Origin: Larix sibirica
Lineage: Eukaryota > Streptophyta > Pinopsida > Pinales > Pinaceae
Length of the DNA: 13,782 nucleotides
NCBI GenBank assembly: GCA_004151065.3
Contig: NWUY0300057150.1
Location: 2,745 to 16,526 of the forward strand
Direction of reading: 5' to 3'
Part shown: piece after piece, positions 1-9,050 of the stretch
Layout: each line of letters opens with the position of its first letter
Numbering within the stretch: position 1 is the first letter of the stretch
Notes under the pieces: model-generated
The model's database searches: none
The model's input: the letters and a program-made list of their open reading frames with translations, nothing else
Told to the model about the DNA's origin: nothing
Program-made: the position numbers and the translations under genes

Positions 1-1640
1 TGGTCACCTCTCCTCTAGGCCTAGGGTTAGGGATATGTTCATTAAAATCCCTTGTGTTGTCAAAATCTCATTTTTATCAAATTTGCTTACATTTTTCATG
101 TATAATTATTGCATTTCATGGTAGAATTAGGGCTAGTTTAGGTCTGCAATTTTACTTCTAAAACCCCTAAAAATTTCCCAAAAATTGAAAAAATATAAAT
201 TTTTCATTTTTTAGCTACCTTAAAATTTCGGCCTCCCTTGCTACAAATTCGGCTTGCAATTTTAGGCCCTAAAAACCCTACGGAGAAATTGTGGCAGCCC
301 CAAAAATATAAAAAAAAATTTAAAAACCTTAAAATCCCAAAAGAATGCCCTAACCTACCCTTACCTTTCTCCCTTAAACCCTTGGCCTCCCCTAGTAGCC
401 TTCCTCCTTCCCTTGGTATCCCTCAATCACACCTTCCTAACTCCTTTCCCTCTCTACCTAAGCCCTCATCCCTTCCCTTCTAGAACTCGACCCCCTTCCT
501 AAACCCTTTCCCTTACTTTTGCATCCTACAACCCTCCTCTTTCCCTTTTGAAGCTCTTTCCTAGGTCCCTTGCATCCTAGGCCAACCTTCCCAAAATCTA
601 TTTCTTCCTCGACCAACCTTCTTAAGGCCTTATCCTTCCCTCAATGCCCCTAATTCTTTCTTTTCCATCCGTCCTCTCTTCCCATCTTAGGTCTGCTACA
701 ACTACAGACTATTCACTTTTTTGCTGCCCTAAGTCTGCAAACAAAACAAGTCAACTTAAAGATCATAAAGGGTTAGTCAAGGACACGTTAGGCTTATAAT
801 AAAATCATTGAAACATTGTCTAGCAAATACTGATATAAGGAAGTATTATTGGTCACTGCATGCATGCTACAGGAGTCATAAATCAGACCTGATATATACA
901 ATTAAAGTGTTCAATTTTGATTTAATTTGGTTAATACCTAAAGATTGCTAAGGACTGTTTAACGAAGGTGATATGACAGCTTGAGTCTGCTACCAATATG
1001 AAGGTAAATGAAAAGCTACTGAACTGTCTATTTGTCTACTCAAGAGGGTTAAATTGGTCACTGCTAAAGCACTACATGACTACCCTTGATTAGGACTTGT
1101 ACCACATATTGTTTGCATTGATTTAGCTATTCTTTTGGTAATAGTGGTGAGTGGCATTTTTGTGCTCAATATAGTATTGCTTATTATGGGTGTGGCACAT
1201 GTCTTGGGGTACTAAGTACTATTTGAATATCATAAATGTTTAATACTGGATGTCATTGCCATAAATCAATTTATTATTGTTGACCTCACTAATGGAATTG
1301 ATTTTAATTATCATTGTTGCAGTAGTAAATTTTCTTCTTCCTTGGATGAGTGATCATGTATCTATAATAACTATTGCACAAATAATACTTTACCATTGAC
1401 AAGGACATGCCTACTTTGGTTGAATAACACATACAATATTGATATTCCTATAGCAAGTCTTTCTCCATTTGACTCCATAAAAGACAGTGGGTCACTAACA
1501 CTATTGTATAGAAGATCTTGTTTGTTATCCGAGTGTTTTACATATTTAGTGAAAAGGGTCTCTCCCCTTAGAGGTCACGACACTCCAAAGAAGTTGAAAG
1601 GAACATGATTGAGGTGACATTGGGACACTTTCCTTCATAT
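1..1640. other. Intergenic, no recognisable gene
   Basis: I see no convincing coding region, RNA gene or complete repeat here. The sequence is AT-rich with short runs of A and T. The open frames are short, with unlikely amino-acid composition, and show no family motif. The phrase TTGGTCACTGC occurs twice (about 850 and 1053), a possible trace of an old duplication. On the minus strand around 1550-1600 there is a C/T-rich then G-rich stretch that faintly recalls LTR U5 sequence, but I cannot support an element call. Confidence 0.6.
340..680. repeat. Pyrimidine-rich low-complexity stretch
   Basis: For about 340 bases the plus strand is dominated by C and T, with repeated CCCTT, CCTTCC and CTTCCC words and very few G. 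It yields a proline-, serine- and leucine-rich open frame (238-483) that reflects composition rather than coding. It could be part of an untranslated leader, a polypurine/polypyrimidine spacer of a transposon, or simple low-complexity DNA. Confidence 0.6.
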
Positions 1641-1662
1641 GGGCTTATCATACACTAGCCTT

Positions 1663-1935
1663 CTAGTTTTCCCGGTAACATACACCTTTCATTCCATTGA
1701 TAACTAAAGAAGAATCATCAAAAACTTGAAGATGATGAATATTTTTATCCAAAGCACACTTTACTAAAATCTTTAAAGCAAGTAGCTCAACTAGATTGTT
1801 TGAGCCTAGGCCCAAACCAACTTTGAATTTGATGAAATGGGATTTTGAAACAAAAATAAACCCCCCTAGCACTACATAAACCGCGGTCCTCTTGCTTTGC
1901 ACCACAAAGAAAACTCCATGGATGAGGTTTGTCTC
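1663..1935 (-). pseudogene. LINE C-terminal RNase H domain remnant
   Basis: The minus-strand frame shows GGFIF near the start, then the segment LGLGSNNLVELLALKIL, matching the conserved NN.AEL.AL helix of plant RNase H-like domains, with its glutamate kept. Next comes FDDSSLVINGMKG, matching the GDS..V...MKG strand, with its aspartate kept. The N-terminal DG that carries the first catalytic aspartate appears to be replaced by VV (FFVVQSK). The family degrades the RNA strand of RNA:DNA hybrids; here it is the tail of a dead LINE ORF2. The frame stops soon after CYREN, short of a full domain, so the end is truncated or frameshifted. Confidence 0.8.
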
Positions 1936-2021
1936 TAGTTAGGTCTCCCACTTGCGAAGAATTACCATGGAAACATACAATGTCTAATGTTGAAAATCAT
2001 TGCCATAACTTGCATGATAAC

Positions 2022-2440
2022 TTAAATGGGAGGTATAAATTTGTTGTAAAAAATAGTATATGTTTTGGCGAGCGAAATGCCCCAACATATAATGTATTGG
2101 AGATCCTTCCATTCCTTTAAACCAATATTACTAGACCAGTGTCTTAATAAGCAACACTCAACAATCTCTACCTCCAAGGAGATAGATGCAAACACATTTT
2201 TCATCATACTTCCAAACATATTGAGAAAAATAACAAAAGGGATAAATGGGGATGCATTCACCCTTTGTTCTACAGAAATAACAGTTTCCCAGAGCTTGGT
2301 TGCATCTCTTCTAGAGAACACTCCACCTCATCTCTTTGTTCTTTAGGGCTAACCGCAGATAAATCCTAGTCTTCTTAGGGGCCTTCAACTTCTAGATCTT
2401 CTTACACCACTAGGATCACACGTTGGATCCAACACATTCA
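2022..2440 (-). pseudogene. LINE zinc-binding RVT domain and following linker
   Basis: On the minus strand, one frame reads KLKAPKKTRIYLRLALKNK, the usual opening of the zf-RVT domain found after the reverse transcriptase in plant LINEs. It is followed by a paired-cysteine motif CYFC (about 2270-2285) and a degraded His/Cys half (IYPFC, expected histidine replaced). A frameshift then moves the reading to the frame open over 2022-2321, with RHWSSNIGLKEWKDL and a terminal IFYNKFIPPI, which leads into the RNase H domain. The domain is thought to help the LINE protein hold nucleic acid. At least one in-frame stop lies in the finger. Confidence 0.72.
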
Positions 2441-3585
2441 TTGAATCATACCCTAACTAGAAGTATAAACTCCACCATATTTTTTGAAGGCCAAATCAAT
2501 AGTGTCCTCTTCATCTTCGAGTCTAACATGACCATTTTTCAATTTATCAACATACATTCCCCACAACCTTGCATGCTCAGTAGTTATATCTAAATCATGT
2601 GCCTGAGTCCATACTTGAGACCATTAGTCTATGCCATTTTGAATCCCAATTTGATTTAGAGTAATGTAACTCTTGTCTTATAAACAATCTAGTGTATCGG
2701 CTAGGAAAATCATCCTCTCTTCACAATTTTTTTTTTTAAATTTGTTTCCGATCAAATAAATCGGGAGAAAACCTCTGATTACTTCCCCATGTTCATGAAT
2801 GGTAAATGTGGTTAAACCATCGTCCCTAATTATAAATCCTAACCCTGAGCACATCAAGAGATTTGAGCTTGTGTCCTCCCCTAATGCAGGGGAATAGATC
2901 TCAAGTTTGGCTCAAGACTAATTGAGCTAACCCTTATGGATTCCTCTCTTTACAACTTAATATAATATAATTACTAATCCACCCTTGCTCACCATTCCCA
3001 AATCTTTGTGTTAAATGCTTCTCTATTGTAGGAAAGGAACAAACAAGATCCCTCCAATGATTATATATATTCCTTTTAGACTTCTAAGGATTCTAACTCA
3101 ATCCAACTATGACCTTGTCTTGTAATACTTCTTAGATATATACTTTCTCCATATGTTGTCATGTGTGAGACCCCTCCATAAACATTTTCCTACTAGGGAA
3201 GTTCCAAAACATTGTATATATTTTTAGGCCCCATCCCCCATTCTCCTCAGGCCTTCCAATCACTTGATAATTTGTTGAAGGAAAGCTTTGTTTATCCTTG
3301 CAACCTAACCAAAGAAACTTGAAGAAAACCTACCTAATTTTCTCCAACAAACCTTTAGGGAGAACCATGGAATTCCAACAAACTAGGATGGCTTCAAGAA
3401 TAGATTTAACAAGAGTAAGCCTTCTACCAATCGACAATCATTACTCATAGTAGGTTTTAATTCTTCCCTCGATATTTTATAGACACCACCCCCAATCAAC
3501 TTTGTTGTATCAATTGGGATTCAATATATAACCTAGCTATTTAATACCTTCATTACAGTTCAAACTAGTAAAAAGGACAATTTTT
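2441..3585 (-). pseudogene. LINE thumb/connector region, heavily decayed
   Basis: This stretch links the LINE polymerase to the zinc-binding domain. Recognisable pieces on the minus strand include a degraded GGWGLKNIY-like phrase (about 3210-3260), normally found about 250 residues after the LINE catalytic core, and a segment near 2500-2640 ending in HVRLEDEEDTIDLAFKK. Frame changes are frequent, and a run of A on the minus strand (T at 2727-2737) adds local instability. It is assigned mainly by position and these fragments. Confidence 0.6.
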
Positions 3586-4560
3586 TTAGTCTAACTTCCA
3601 ATTCTTGATCAAAATCAAAGATGATTTGTGAACATTAACTTCCATCCCTTTAGCTTGACAATAATTATTCAAAATTTCTTGCACTTTGGTTGTATCCATT
3701 AAGATCCCATCCATAAATAACAAAACATCATTGACAAATAAAGTATTTGTTATAGATAAATTTCCACCAATCTTCATCCCTTAAATTACACCAAGTCTTT
3801 TAGCCTTCTTAATTGCTTTTCTTTGTGCTTCTATTATAAGGAGACATAGAAATGGGGAAAGAGGGAAACCTTGTCTAAGGCCCCTTCATGGTTTGAAATT
3901 TTTTGAAGCAAAACCATTGATTAATGCAACAAAGGACACCAAGGAAATACATCTCATAATCCATCTCATTATTACCACTAAAATGCTGAAACCCACCCAC
4001 AGGGGCATCAACCTTAAGTATAACCAACTTACACAATCATAGGATTTTGAAATAATCAACTTTAATACCATTGCAGACTAATGTTTTGCCTTGATTGAGT
4101 GTAGGATTTCTTGAGAAGCACCTATTGCCTCAAAGTCTTTTCTACATATTAAAAAACTCAATTGCTTAAGTGAAATGGAATTAGAAAATAAATGCTCAAC
4201 TCATAGATCCAACACCTAATTAGAGATAATTTTGAATACACAATTACTAATAGATATTTCCCTCAAGTCATGTAATGTACTAGGCTTGTCCTTTTATGGA
4301 ATCATAATAATAAAGATATATTTTAGTGCTCCTAAACCCTTCACTCCTCTACTTGAAGTAGACCCTTCTTAAAAATATCATAAAAACCAATAAACAATTC
4401 AATAGCACACTCATCTAGGCCTAGAGTTTTGTCCTTTTGGAAAGAGTCCAACATTGATTTTAGTTCCACCTTAGAAATCTCTTCCATGATCTTTTCATTG
4501 TTTTCCTTTGAAACAAAGCTAGGGAAAAAGGCAATCGACCTTATTATTTCTTGAATATTG
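3586..4560 (-). pseudogene. LINE reverse transcriptase domain
   Basis: One minus-strand frame can be followed across almost the whole domain, broken by about seven in-frame stops. In order it shows FQKDKTLGLDECAIELFIGFYD (N-terminal RT motif, K..PGPDG degraded), KDKPSTLHDLREISI (the RPISL region), KLIISKSYDCVSW (the K.D.SKAYD.V.W motif with its aspartate replaced), RGLRQGFPLSPFL (RGLRQG.PLSP) and LFVNDVLLFMDG, the polymerase active site. The usual F/YADD box is FVND here, so a catalytic aspartate has become asparagine. KGMEVNVHKSSL follows, the conserved G..IN..KS. Loss of catalytic residues plus stops means no activity. A one-base deletion near 4557 separates this frame from the linker upstream. 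Confidence 0.93.
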
Positions 4561-4600
4561 GTTCTTTGTAAATGGTCTTAAAATGTCTAACCTCAAGATC

Positions 4601-4875
4601 TGTTGTTCTGCACCAAATTCTACAAATAACAGAAAAAATAGAAAGAAAGAGTAACATAATGACTTGAGAATAAAATAAAGAGATGAATAAGAAGCCTCCT
4701 TGAGAGGGAAACCTCTTTTTACAATGTATCAAATGAACAAGATGAGATGAGATGATCATACAAATAAATCTCCATGATTTCAAATAGGAGTTGAAGTGAT
4801 CATAATGTAACCTACTACTAAGCCAACCTAACCATAGCTAGTATACTAATAATGATGATGGTTAGGGCCTTAACA
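4601..4875 (-). mobile_element. 3' LTR of Ty3/gypsy chromovirus
   Basis: The 275-bp segment begins on the minus strand with TGTTAAGGCC at 4875 and ends with CAGAACAACA at 4601, so it has TGTT...AACA termini. It is preceded on the minus strand by a G-rich polypurine tract and the chromodomain end of a gypsy polyprotein, exactly where a 3' LTR should lie. On its other side LINE coding sequence resumes at once. The matching 5' LTR is not in the window, so the target-site duplication (candidate AGATC at 4596-4600) cannot be tested. Confidence 0.75.
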
Positions 4876-4879
4876 TTTA

Positions 4880-4890
4880 CCCCCTATTTA
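4880..4890 (-). other. Polypurine tract of the chromovirus
   Basis: The minus strand reads TAAATAGGGGG followed by TAAA and the LTR start. A purine run ending in several G just before a TG start is the usual primer site for plus-strand DNA synthesis in Ty3/gypsy elements. Confidence 0.65.
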
Positions 4891-4899
4891 AAAAATCTT

Positions 4900-5340
4900 T
4901 ACCCTAAAATGTTGTAATTGAGGGTGTTTCTTCATGAATTTATCACTTTCCCATGTAGCAGCATCTTCTGGAGGTGTATTATTCCACTTGATTAGGTACT
5001 CCATAATGGTTTTATTCCAAAGAGATAAAGAACATCAATTGATAACTTTTTCAAGTTCAAGAATCAACTTCCCTTCTTCATATAATTCTATTAGTTCCAT
5101 TTGCACTAGCATAGTTTGTCCGAGAACTTTTTTAGGAAAGAGACATAGAAAACCTTATGAACATGAGAATAAGGAAATTCTAACTCAGAAGCCACTTCTC
5201 CAATCTTGCAAAGAATCTTGTAGGACCCATAAAATTTTGGAGCTAATTTCCAATTCTTCTTCTTCCTGAGAGTATATTGCTTATAAGGTTGTAGTCTCAA
5301 AAATACCCAATCAACCTCCTCAAATTGTCTTTCACTTCAA
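4900..5340 (-). pseudogene. Gypsy integrase C-terminus plus chromodomain
   Basis: On the minus strand the frame begins with SERQFEEVDWVFLRLQPYKQ, the start of the integrase C-terminal region of plant chromoviruses. KLAPKFYGSYKILCKIG follows, the GPY/F module with its central P replaced by S, then HVHKVFYVSFLKKF. After a frame change near 5100 the chromodomain can be read, with KTIMEYLIKWNNTPPEDAATWES and MKKHPQLQ. In the family, integrase inserts the DNA copy and the chromodomain guides it to chromatin marks. An in-frame TGA and the frameshift disable it. Everything upstream in the polyprotein is missing: at 5348 an unrelated LTR takes over, and integrase does not resume on its far side. Confidence 0.87.
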
Positions 5341-5634
5341 TGTTTTTTGTTAGGGAATTTACCTTATAGTAGGGGATAGAGACTACCAACATACAAGGGG
5401 TTGACAGATACATACATAAGGTTCTGCATACATTACTGGAAATAAATAAGATCAAGTTTAGAGAAAAAGCACCTTGCTTATGGCGGTTGGTCCAAGATTT
5501 TCTTCCGATCTTCACAACAACAAAACTGCAAAACACAGAGACCTTCCTCAATCCAATTCGACTATAAATAAATATTGATATCAATGAATGTAAATAACAT
5601 CAAACAATAATTGAAATACAACAAAGATTAACAC

Positions 5635-5670
5635 TTTATTGGGAAGGGAAGAGTATCTCAATCTTTTATT
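5635..5670 (-). terminator. Paired AATAAA poly(A) signals in LTR
   Basis: Two AATAAA hexamers on the minus strand (5670-5665 and 5640-5635), about 30 bases apart, lie downstream of the LTR TATA box and probably mark the end of the R region. Confidence 0.5.
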
Positions 5671-5826
5671 GTCAAAGAATGAAGTAAGTACAAATGTTAT
5701 ACCTGATCCTGCATCAAGCACCTTCATAACCATGCCCTAGGCTCCTGCTCCTCTCTATTGACTTGGAATTTCTTCAGTATAACAATAATTCTCTCTTCTT
5801 GGATCCTTTCTCATGGCCACCTCTTG

Positions 5827-5834
5827 CATTTATA
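5827..5834 (-). promoter_or_regulatory. TATA box of minus-strand LTR
   Basis: The minus strand reads CTGCTATAAATGCAAGAGG. A TATAAAT box in GC-flanked context, with poly(A) signals 160-200 bases downstream, fits an LTR promoter. Confidence 0.55.
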
Positions 5835-5980
5835 GCAGGGCAAGGAAGGTTGGTTTCGAAAGGAAGTTAAATTGGGAAGTTGAGGAAGTTAAAAACCTGT
5901 CTCAACTAATACCAGTTTATGTTTTTAATATATTTTTCGAGTTTCCTTAAGACACCCACGACCCTAGCATATAAATACTA

Positions 5981-6076
5981 GCGAATGACTCACAGCATAT
6001 GGGCTCAACAGCTGGCGAGTGCAAATTTTAATTCATACCCGCAGGTTGTCAATATAGAGACCCGCGAGTGACTCGC
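5981..6076. repeat. GCGARTGACTC motif cluster in LTR U3
   Basis: Three related motifs occur in under 100 bases: GCGAATGACTCAC (5981-5993), GGCGAGTGC (about 6014-6022) and GCGAGTGACTCGC (6064-6076). The last is an inverted repeat (GCGAGT/ACTCGC around one base). They lie upstream of the minus-strand TATA box, where enhancer elements of an LTR would be, and contain a TGACTC core like that bound by plant bZIP factors. Function is inferred. Confidence 0.45.
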
Positions 6077-6196
6077 AAGGTGTCATTTACAGGAGTTGTA
6101 GCTATATAGTGAAGGAGTCAAAAAATACAACTTTTATGCTGAAGGATTAAGGATTCAGCTCCAAGTCATCCAAGTTCAAGTAAGCTCTTCCATCCA

Positions 6197-6197
6197 N
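6197..6197. other. Ambiguous base (n)
   Basis: The only undetermined base in the window. It lies close to the point where minus-strand elements give way to plus-strand ones, so it may mark an assembly join or a collapsed repeat. Confidence 0.9.
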
Positions 6198-6204
6198 GGG
6201 AGGA

Positions 6205-8311
6205 TCAATCTTGACTACACAAGATTGGTTTGGAGAATGTCTCTTGATGTTGTATATTTAACAAATATATGGTTCGACATTGATCGAGACCACACATTAA
6301 TTCAGCCACTTGAATTAGAACCCACCATATTTCCACCTTGTACATTGCCATTTTTCCAGATGCATTCCACAAAGTTGTCAAAAAATGGCCCAAGTTCAAA
6401 CATACACAAATTTCCAAAGGTACGTCTTACATCTTTCCCCACTTTTCCTCCTCACAAAAGAGAAAGCTTGATGTGACACAAGATACTTCTTCTGAAGGTA
6501 ACCCATTGCCAAAATATCAAATCCCACTTCCACCCCCCTCAATTGAATCCCTTCCAGATAATGCTATGGTGCTTTCCAAACTCTTAAAGGAATCCCTACG
6601 CGTTATCTCCCCAGCCAAATATGTTCTTACTGATCAAATTCTGCATCCATGATCCCCACCCTTGCATACACCTCCACCACAACATAACCCCTTACTATCC
6701 CCCTATTAACATTCGTCACCACATCCTCCCTCTATGCAAACCCTAGTTCATCTGCGGTAATTGACCTTGATGCTCCCTGCCCCCATATTAGCTAAATAGC
6801 TGGACTCCTTGTTCGCGAGGAAAAAGAAACCATCTCTGCCAATCGAGCAACAAAATTTAGATAGTCAGGAAGTGTCATATTTCGAGGCTACTTGGGATGA
6901 CCCTCTAACCACATAGTACAACCATCTAATGTACATCCCCATAGATTAAAACTCGGAACAATCTATTCAATCATAGCAACATCAGATACTTGAAGGAAGT
7001 TCGCAGCAGGACCAACCCATGTAAGAAACTCTAATAGAGGACCAAGTAGATTCATTGTCTCTAGAGAAAGAAGCTATTTATATGAAATACCAACTAGAAT
7101 AGTGGGAAAAAGACCCCAGAAATTTCCAGGTCATGGTCCAAGTCTTCCAAGCGCACCATGATATCATACCCTTTATTTTAGAAGAAGTACATTAGCAAGT
7201 TCTCAAGCTCAATGCAAGCCAAAAGGAAGCAGACTCCACGGTACATGACCAGTCAACCCAATCAGTTTTCAATGGCCTACTCCTTTATCCCTTACTTCCT
7301 AGAGCCCCCATTCCAAATAATACCATTGTAATTGTGCAACAGTTATTTGAACATATCTACACCAGTGTCGCCAAGTCCGAATGATGAGTAGCTTTTGCAA
7401 AAATAGAGAAAAAGAACATCAAACAAGCATATGCTGAAGCACGAGTTCATTTGGTGAAAGCATGAGCCACTAAGGAGGAAATAGAGAAGGAAAAAGCAAT
7501 TGCAAAAGACACTGTATTTGCACTCTGCGACTAGCTATGCACTATGTGGCCAAAAGTTAGGAAACATGTATTAGAAGCAACATAAGAGATTGACCCTCAT
7601 GTGCTACTAGATAGATTTCAACATATTTGTCTCTCTTGGTAGCAACTTCATGAGGAGCGTGATAATTTCCAGTGGAAGCCCCTCTAAGTTCCAACACCAA
7701 GGCGACGCACCACACATACAATTATGACCAAGGTGAACCAATTCAGTACTACTATAGCAGTCATCCATACACAAATACAACATACAACAAAGTAGAGACA
7801 AGAACAATTCACATCCTTGAATAATTGGGTGGGCATACTCGAGAAGAAACAATGAACTGTAGCAACTTTGAGGGAGAAGTTCAACAATTTAATTTGGAAG
7901 TCGTACCGATAAGTGATTGAAAAGAAAGAGCGAGGAAATACCAAGAAGCCCAGGCTTTGGACAATGATATGGATAACATACATCATAAAGCATGTTCTTC
8001 CAATCCAATTGTGTGTGAATTGAAGGTTACCGCACAAGATAGATACTCTAATTTAATATAGTATCTAGAACATCTTGGCAATGTAGAAGTACAATAATTA
8101 GAGAAGTAGAAACCCACCAATCCTGTAAGGAGAAAGCCCATGAGTTGAATTTATAGAGTGCATTAACAATTTGATTAGAAGATGGAAAAATAAGCTAGAT
8201 AAGTTCACATACCTCCAGAAGAAAGGTTTTGTGCAAGTACCTGAGTTGGCTCCTTTGTTTGAAGGACCAATAATTGAAGAAGTCCAGGAATCGGTCACGA
8301 AGCAGAGTTGA
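6205..8311 (+). pseudogene. Unidentified 3' gene of an LTR retrotransposon
   Basis: One frame can be followed from 6338 to a TGA at 8309-8311, 657 codons, broken by about 25 stops. A second frame (from 6225) may add N-terminal residues after a frameshift near 6340. I do not recognise the product. Visible features are a basic stretch (FHKVVKKWPKFKHTQ), a proline-rich segment (IPLPPPSIESLP), Gln/Glu-rich helical sequence, and a charged coiled-coil-like region at about 7390-7530 (KIEKKNIKQAYAEARVHL, EEIEKEKAIAKD). A conserved tail follows, with PELAPLFEGPIIEEV. Between about 7900 and 8110 another frame reads better (ALDNDMDNIHHKA), suggesting compensating indels. It lies directly before a polypurine-like tract and LTR, the position of extra or env-like ORFs in Tat and Athila elements. 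No reverse transcriptase, zinc knuckle or membrane span is seen. Gag of another element is a weaker alternative. Confidence 0.45.
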
Positions 8312-8330
8312 CTTGAGGGTGAGTCAACGG

Positions 8331-8344
8331 TTTTGGTCGGGACT
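8331..8344 (+). other. Polypurine-like tract before left LTR
   Basis: TTTTGGTCGGGACT lies 20 bases after the stop codon of the upstream frame and immediately before the TGTTG start of the LTR. It is not a perfect purine run. It is called from its position and from the matching motif at 11596. Confidence 0.5.
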
Positions 8345-8473
8345 TGTTGTCTCCTTCAATTTGTAGCATCCCAAGAAGAAAAGGTAGTGGAAGAAGAATA
8401 GAAGTCACAGAAAGATAGGAAGTAGCGGAATATAAGGAAGTAGTGGAAGGAAAAGAAGAATAGTTGAAGTCAT

Positions 8474-8494
8474 GGAAGTAGTGGAAGTAGTGGA
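8474..8494 (+). repeat. Short tandem GGAAGTAGT repeat in U3
   Basis: A 9-base unit, GGAAGTAGT, is repeated just over twice inside a longer purine-rich stretch (about 8370-8520) in which GGAAG and GTAG words recur. The right LTR has a similar but shorter stretch. Such repeats are common in LTR promoters. Confidence 0.6.
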
Positions 8495-8566
8495 AAATAC
8501 TGGAGATTGTAGAAGTAAGGTAACCTTCGCAACCATATTGGACTAGTTTTGGATCTAGTCTACAAC

Positions 8567-8574
8567 TATAAAAG
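8567..8574 (+). promoter_or_regulatory. TATA box of left LTR
   Basis: TATAAAAG within ACAACTATAAAAGG, 222 bases into the LTR. The same words occur 192 bases into the right LTR, so conservation supports a promoter. An AATAAA at 8795-8800 is a possible poly(A) signal further down. Confidence 0.65.
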
Positions 8575-9038
8575 GAATTGGAATATTGATATGAAGGGGG
8601 AGAAAAAAGAGAGAGCCTACAAGACTATTTTGAGCAAGAATATTTGAACCAGTAGCAACATAGATATTATATTCTAGGTTTTGGGTTTCTGTAATGGGTT
8701 TTAGGGTTTCATCCCGTGATGAGTAATTCCATGGTGAATGTAAGTCCTATAGCCATGATTTTATAGTTGTCCTATGAAATTGATATGATAATAGAATAAA
8801 TTATTGTCCCCCTCAAAATTTTGTTGAGTGTTTGTTTGTTTTGTTTCGCAATTGCTTATGAAATGGTCTTTGTCCAATTAATGATAATTGATGTGATGAA
8901 AGATTAATGAATATGTTTAACTATTGATGCGGGTTGATAGATCTTGTTGTTATGTTTGTTGTAAAATCATGTCATTACCATACAATTAACTAATCCTTAC
9001 TCCACATTGGTTTTGGCTCTGCTTTGAGTGAGACCTTC

Positions 9039-9050
9039 CCCCTTAAGGGG
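9039..9050. repeat. CCCCTTAAGGGG palindrome in U5, left LTR
   Basis: A perfect 12-base palindrome about 85 bases before the LTR end, within GAGACCTTCCCCCTTAAGGGGATTGAAAATGC. Both LTRs keep it although their surroundings have diverged. Confidence 0.8.

Larger units (their letters stand above)
1663..4600 (-). mobile_element. Degenerate plant L1-type LINE, 5' part missing
   Basis: Read on the minus strand, the order is the linker before the reverse transcriptase (about 4600-4440), reverse transcriptase (to about 3586), a thumb/connector region, a zinc-binding RVT domain (about 2430-2170) and a terminal RNase H domain (1935-1663). This order is that of ORF2 of plant L1 LINEs that carry a C-terminal, archaea-like RNase H. 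The endonuclease and ORF1 are absent. The 5' side ends at 4600, where the LTR of a Ty3/gypsy element begins, so the LINE was interrupted by that insertion. Stops and frameshifts throughout show it is long dead. I did not find a poly(A) tail or target-site duplication at the 3' end near 1650. Confidence 0.88.
5348..6110 (-). mobile_element. LTR without internal domain, minus orientation
   Basis: The right (3') terminus on the minus strand, ending CCCTAACA at 5348, is sharp: gypsy integrase coding stops just before it. Inside, on the minus strand, are a TATA box (CTATAAATGC, TATA at 5834-5827) and, 160-200 bases downstream, two AATAAA poly(A) signals (5670-5665 and 5640-5635). That is the usual U3-R-U5 layout. 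There is no primer-binding site or polyprotein on either side, so it is either solo or the surviving LTR of a deleted element. The U3 end is not resolved: candidate CA ends lie at 6010, near 6093 and further out, and none gives a clean target-site duplication. Confidence 0.6.

Noticed and set aside
20-34. Telomere-like CTAGGGTTAGGGA
   Set aside because: Only about one and a half units, with no array, so it is chance or ordinary AT-rich plant sequence.
238-483. Proline- and leucine-rich open frame of 81 codons
   Set aside because: It follows from the pyrimidine-rich composition. No motif, no upstream signal and no conserved copy is seen.
2727-2737. Run of T, as if a LINE poly(A) tail on the minus strand
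   Set aside because: It lies between LINE reverse transcriptase and the zinc-binding domain, with LINE coding on both sides, so it is internal.
4934-5269. Plus-strand open frame of 111 codons
   Set aside because: It is antisense to the clear gypsy integrase and chromodomain on the minus strand and has no family features.
5297-5584. Minus-strand open frame of 95 codons
   Set aside because: It spans the LTR terminus and U5 region; composition and position show it is a by-product of the LTR.
7607-8037. Overlapping minus-strand frames rich in Cys, Leu and Val
   Set aside because: They are antisense to the degenerate plus-strand frame leading to the conserved tail. Their hydrophobic look is a complement of Gln/Glu/Lys codons, not evidence of membrane proteins.
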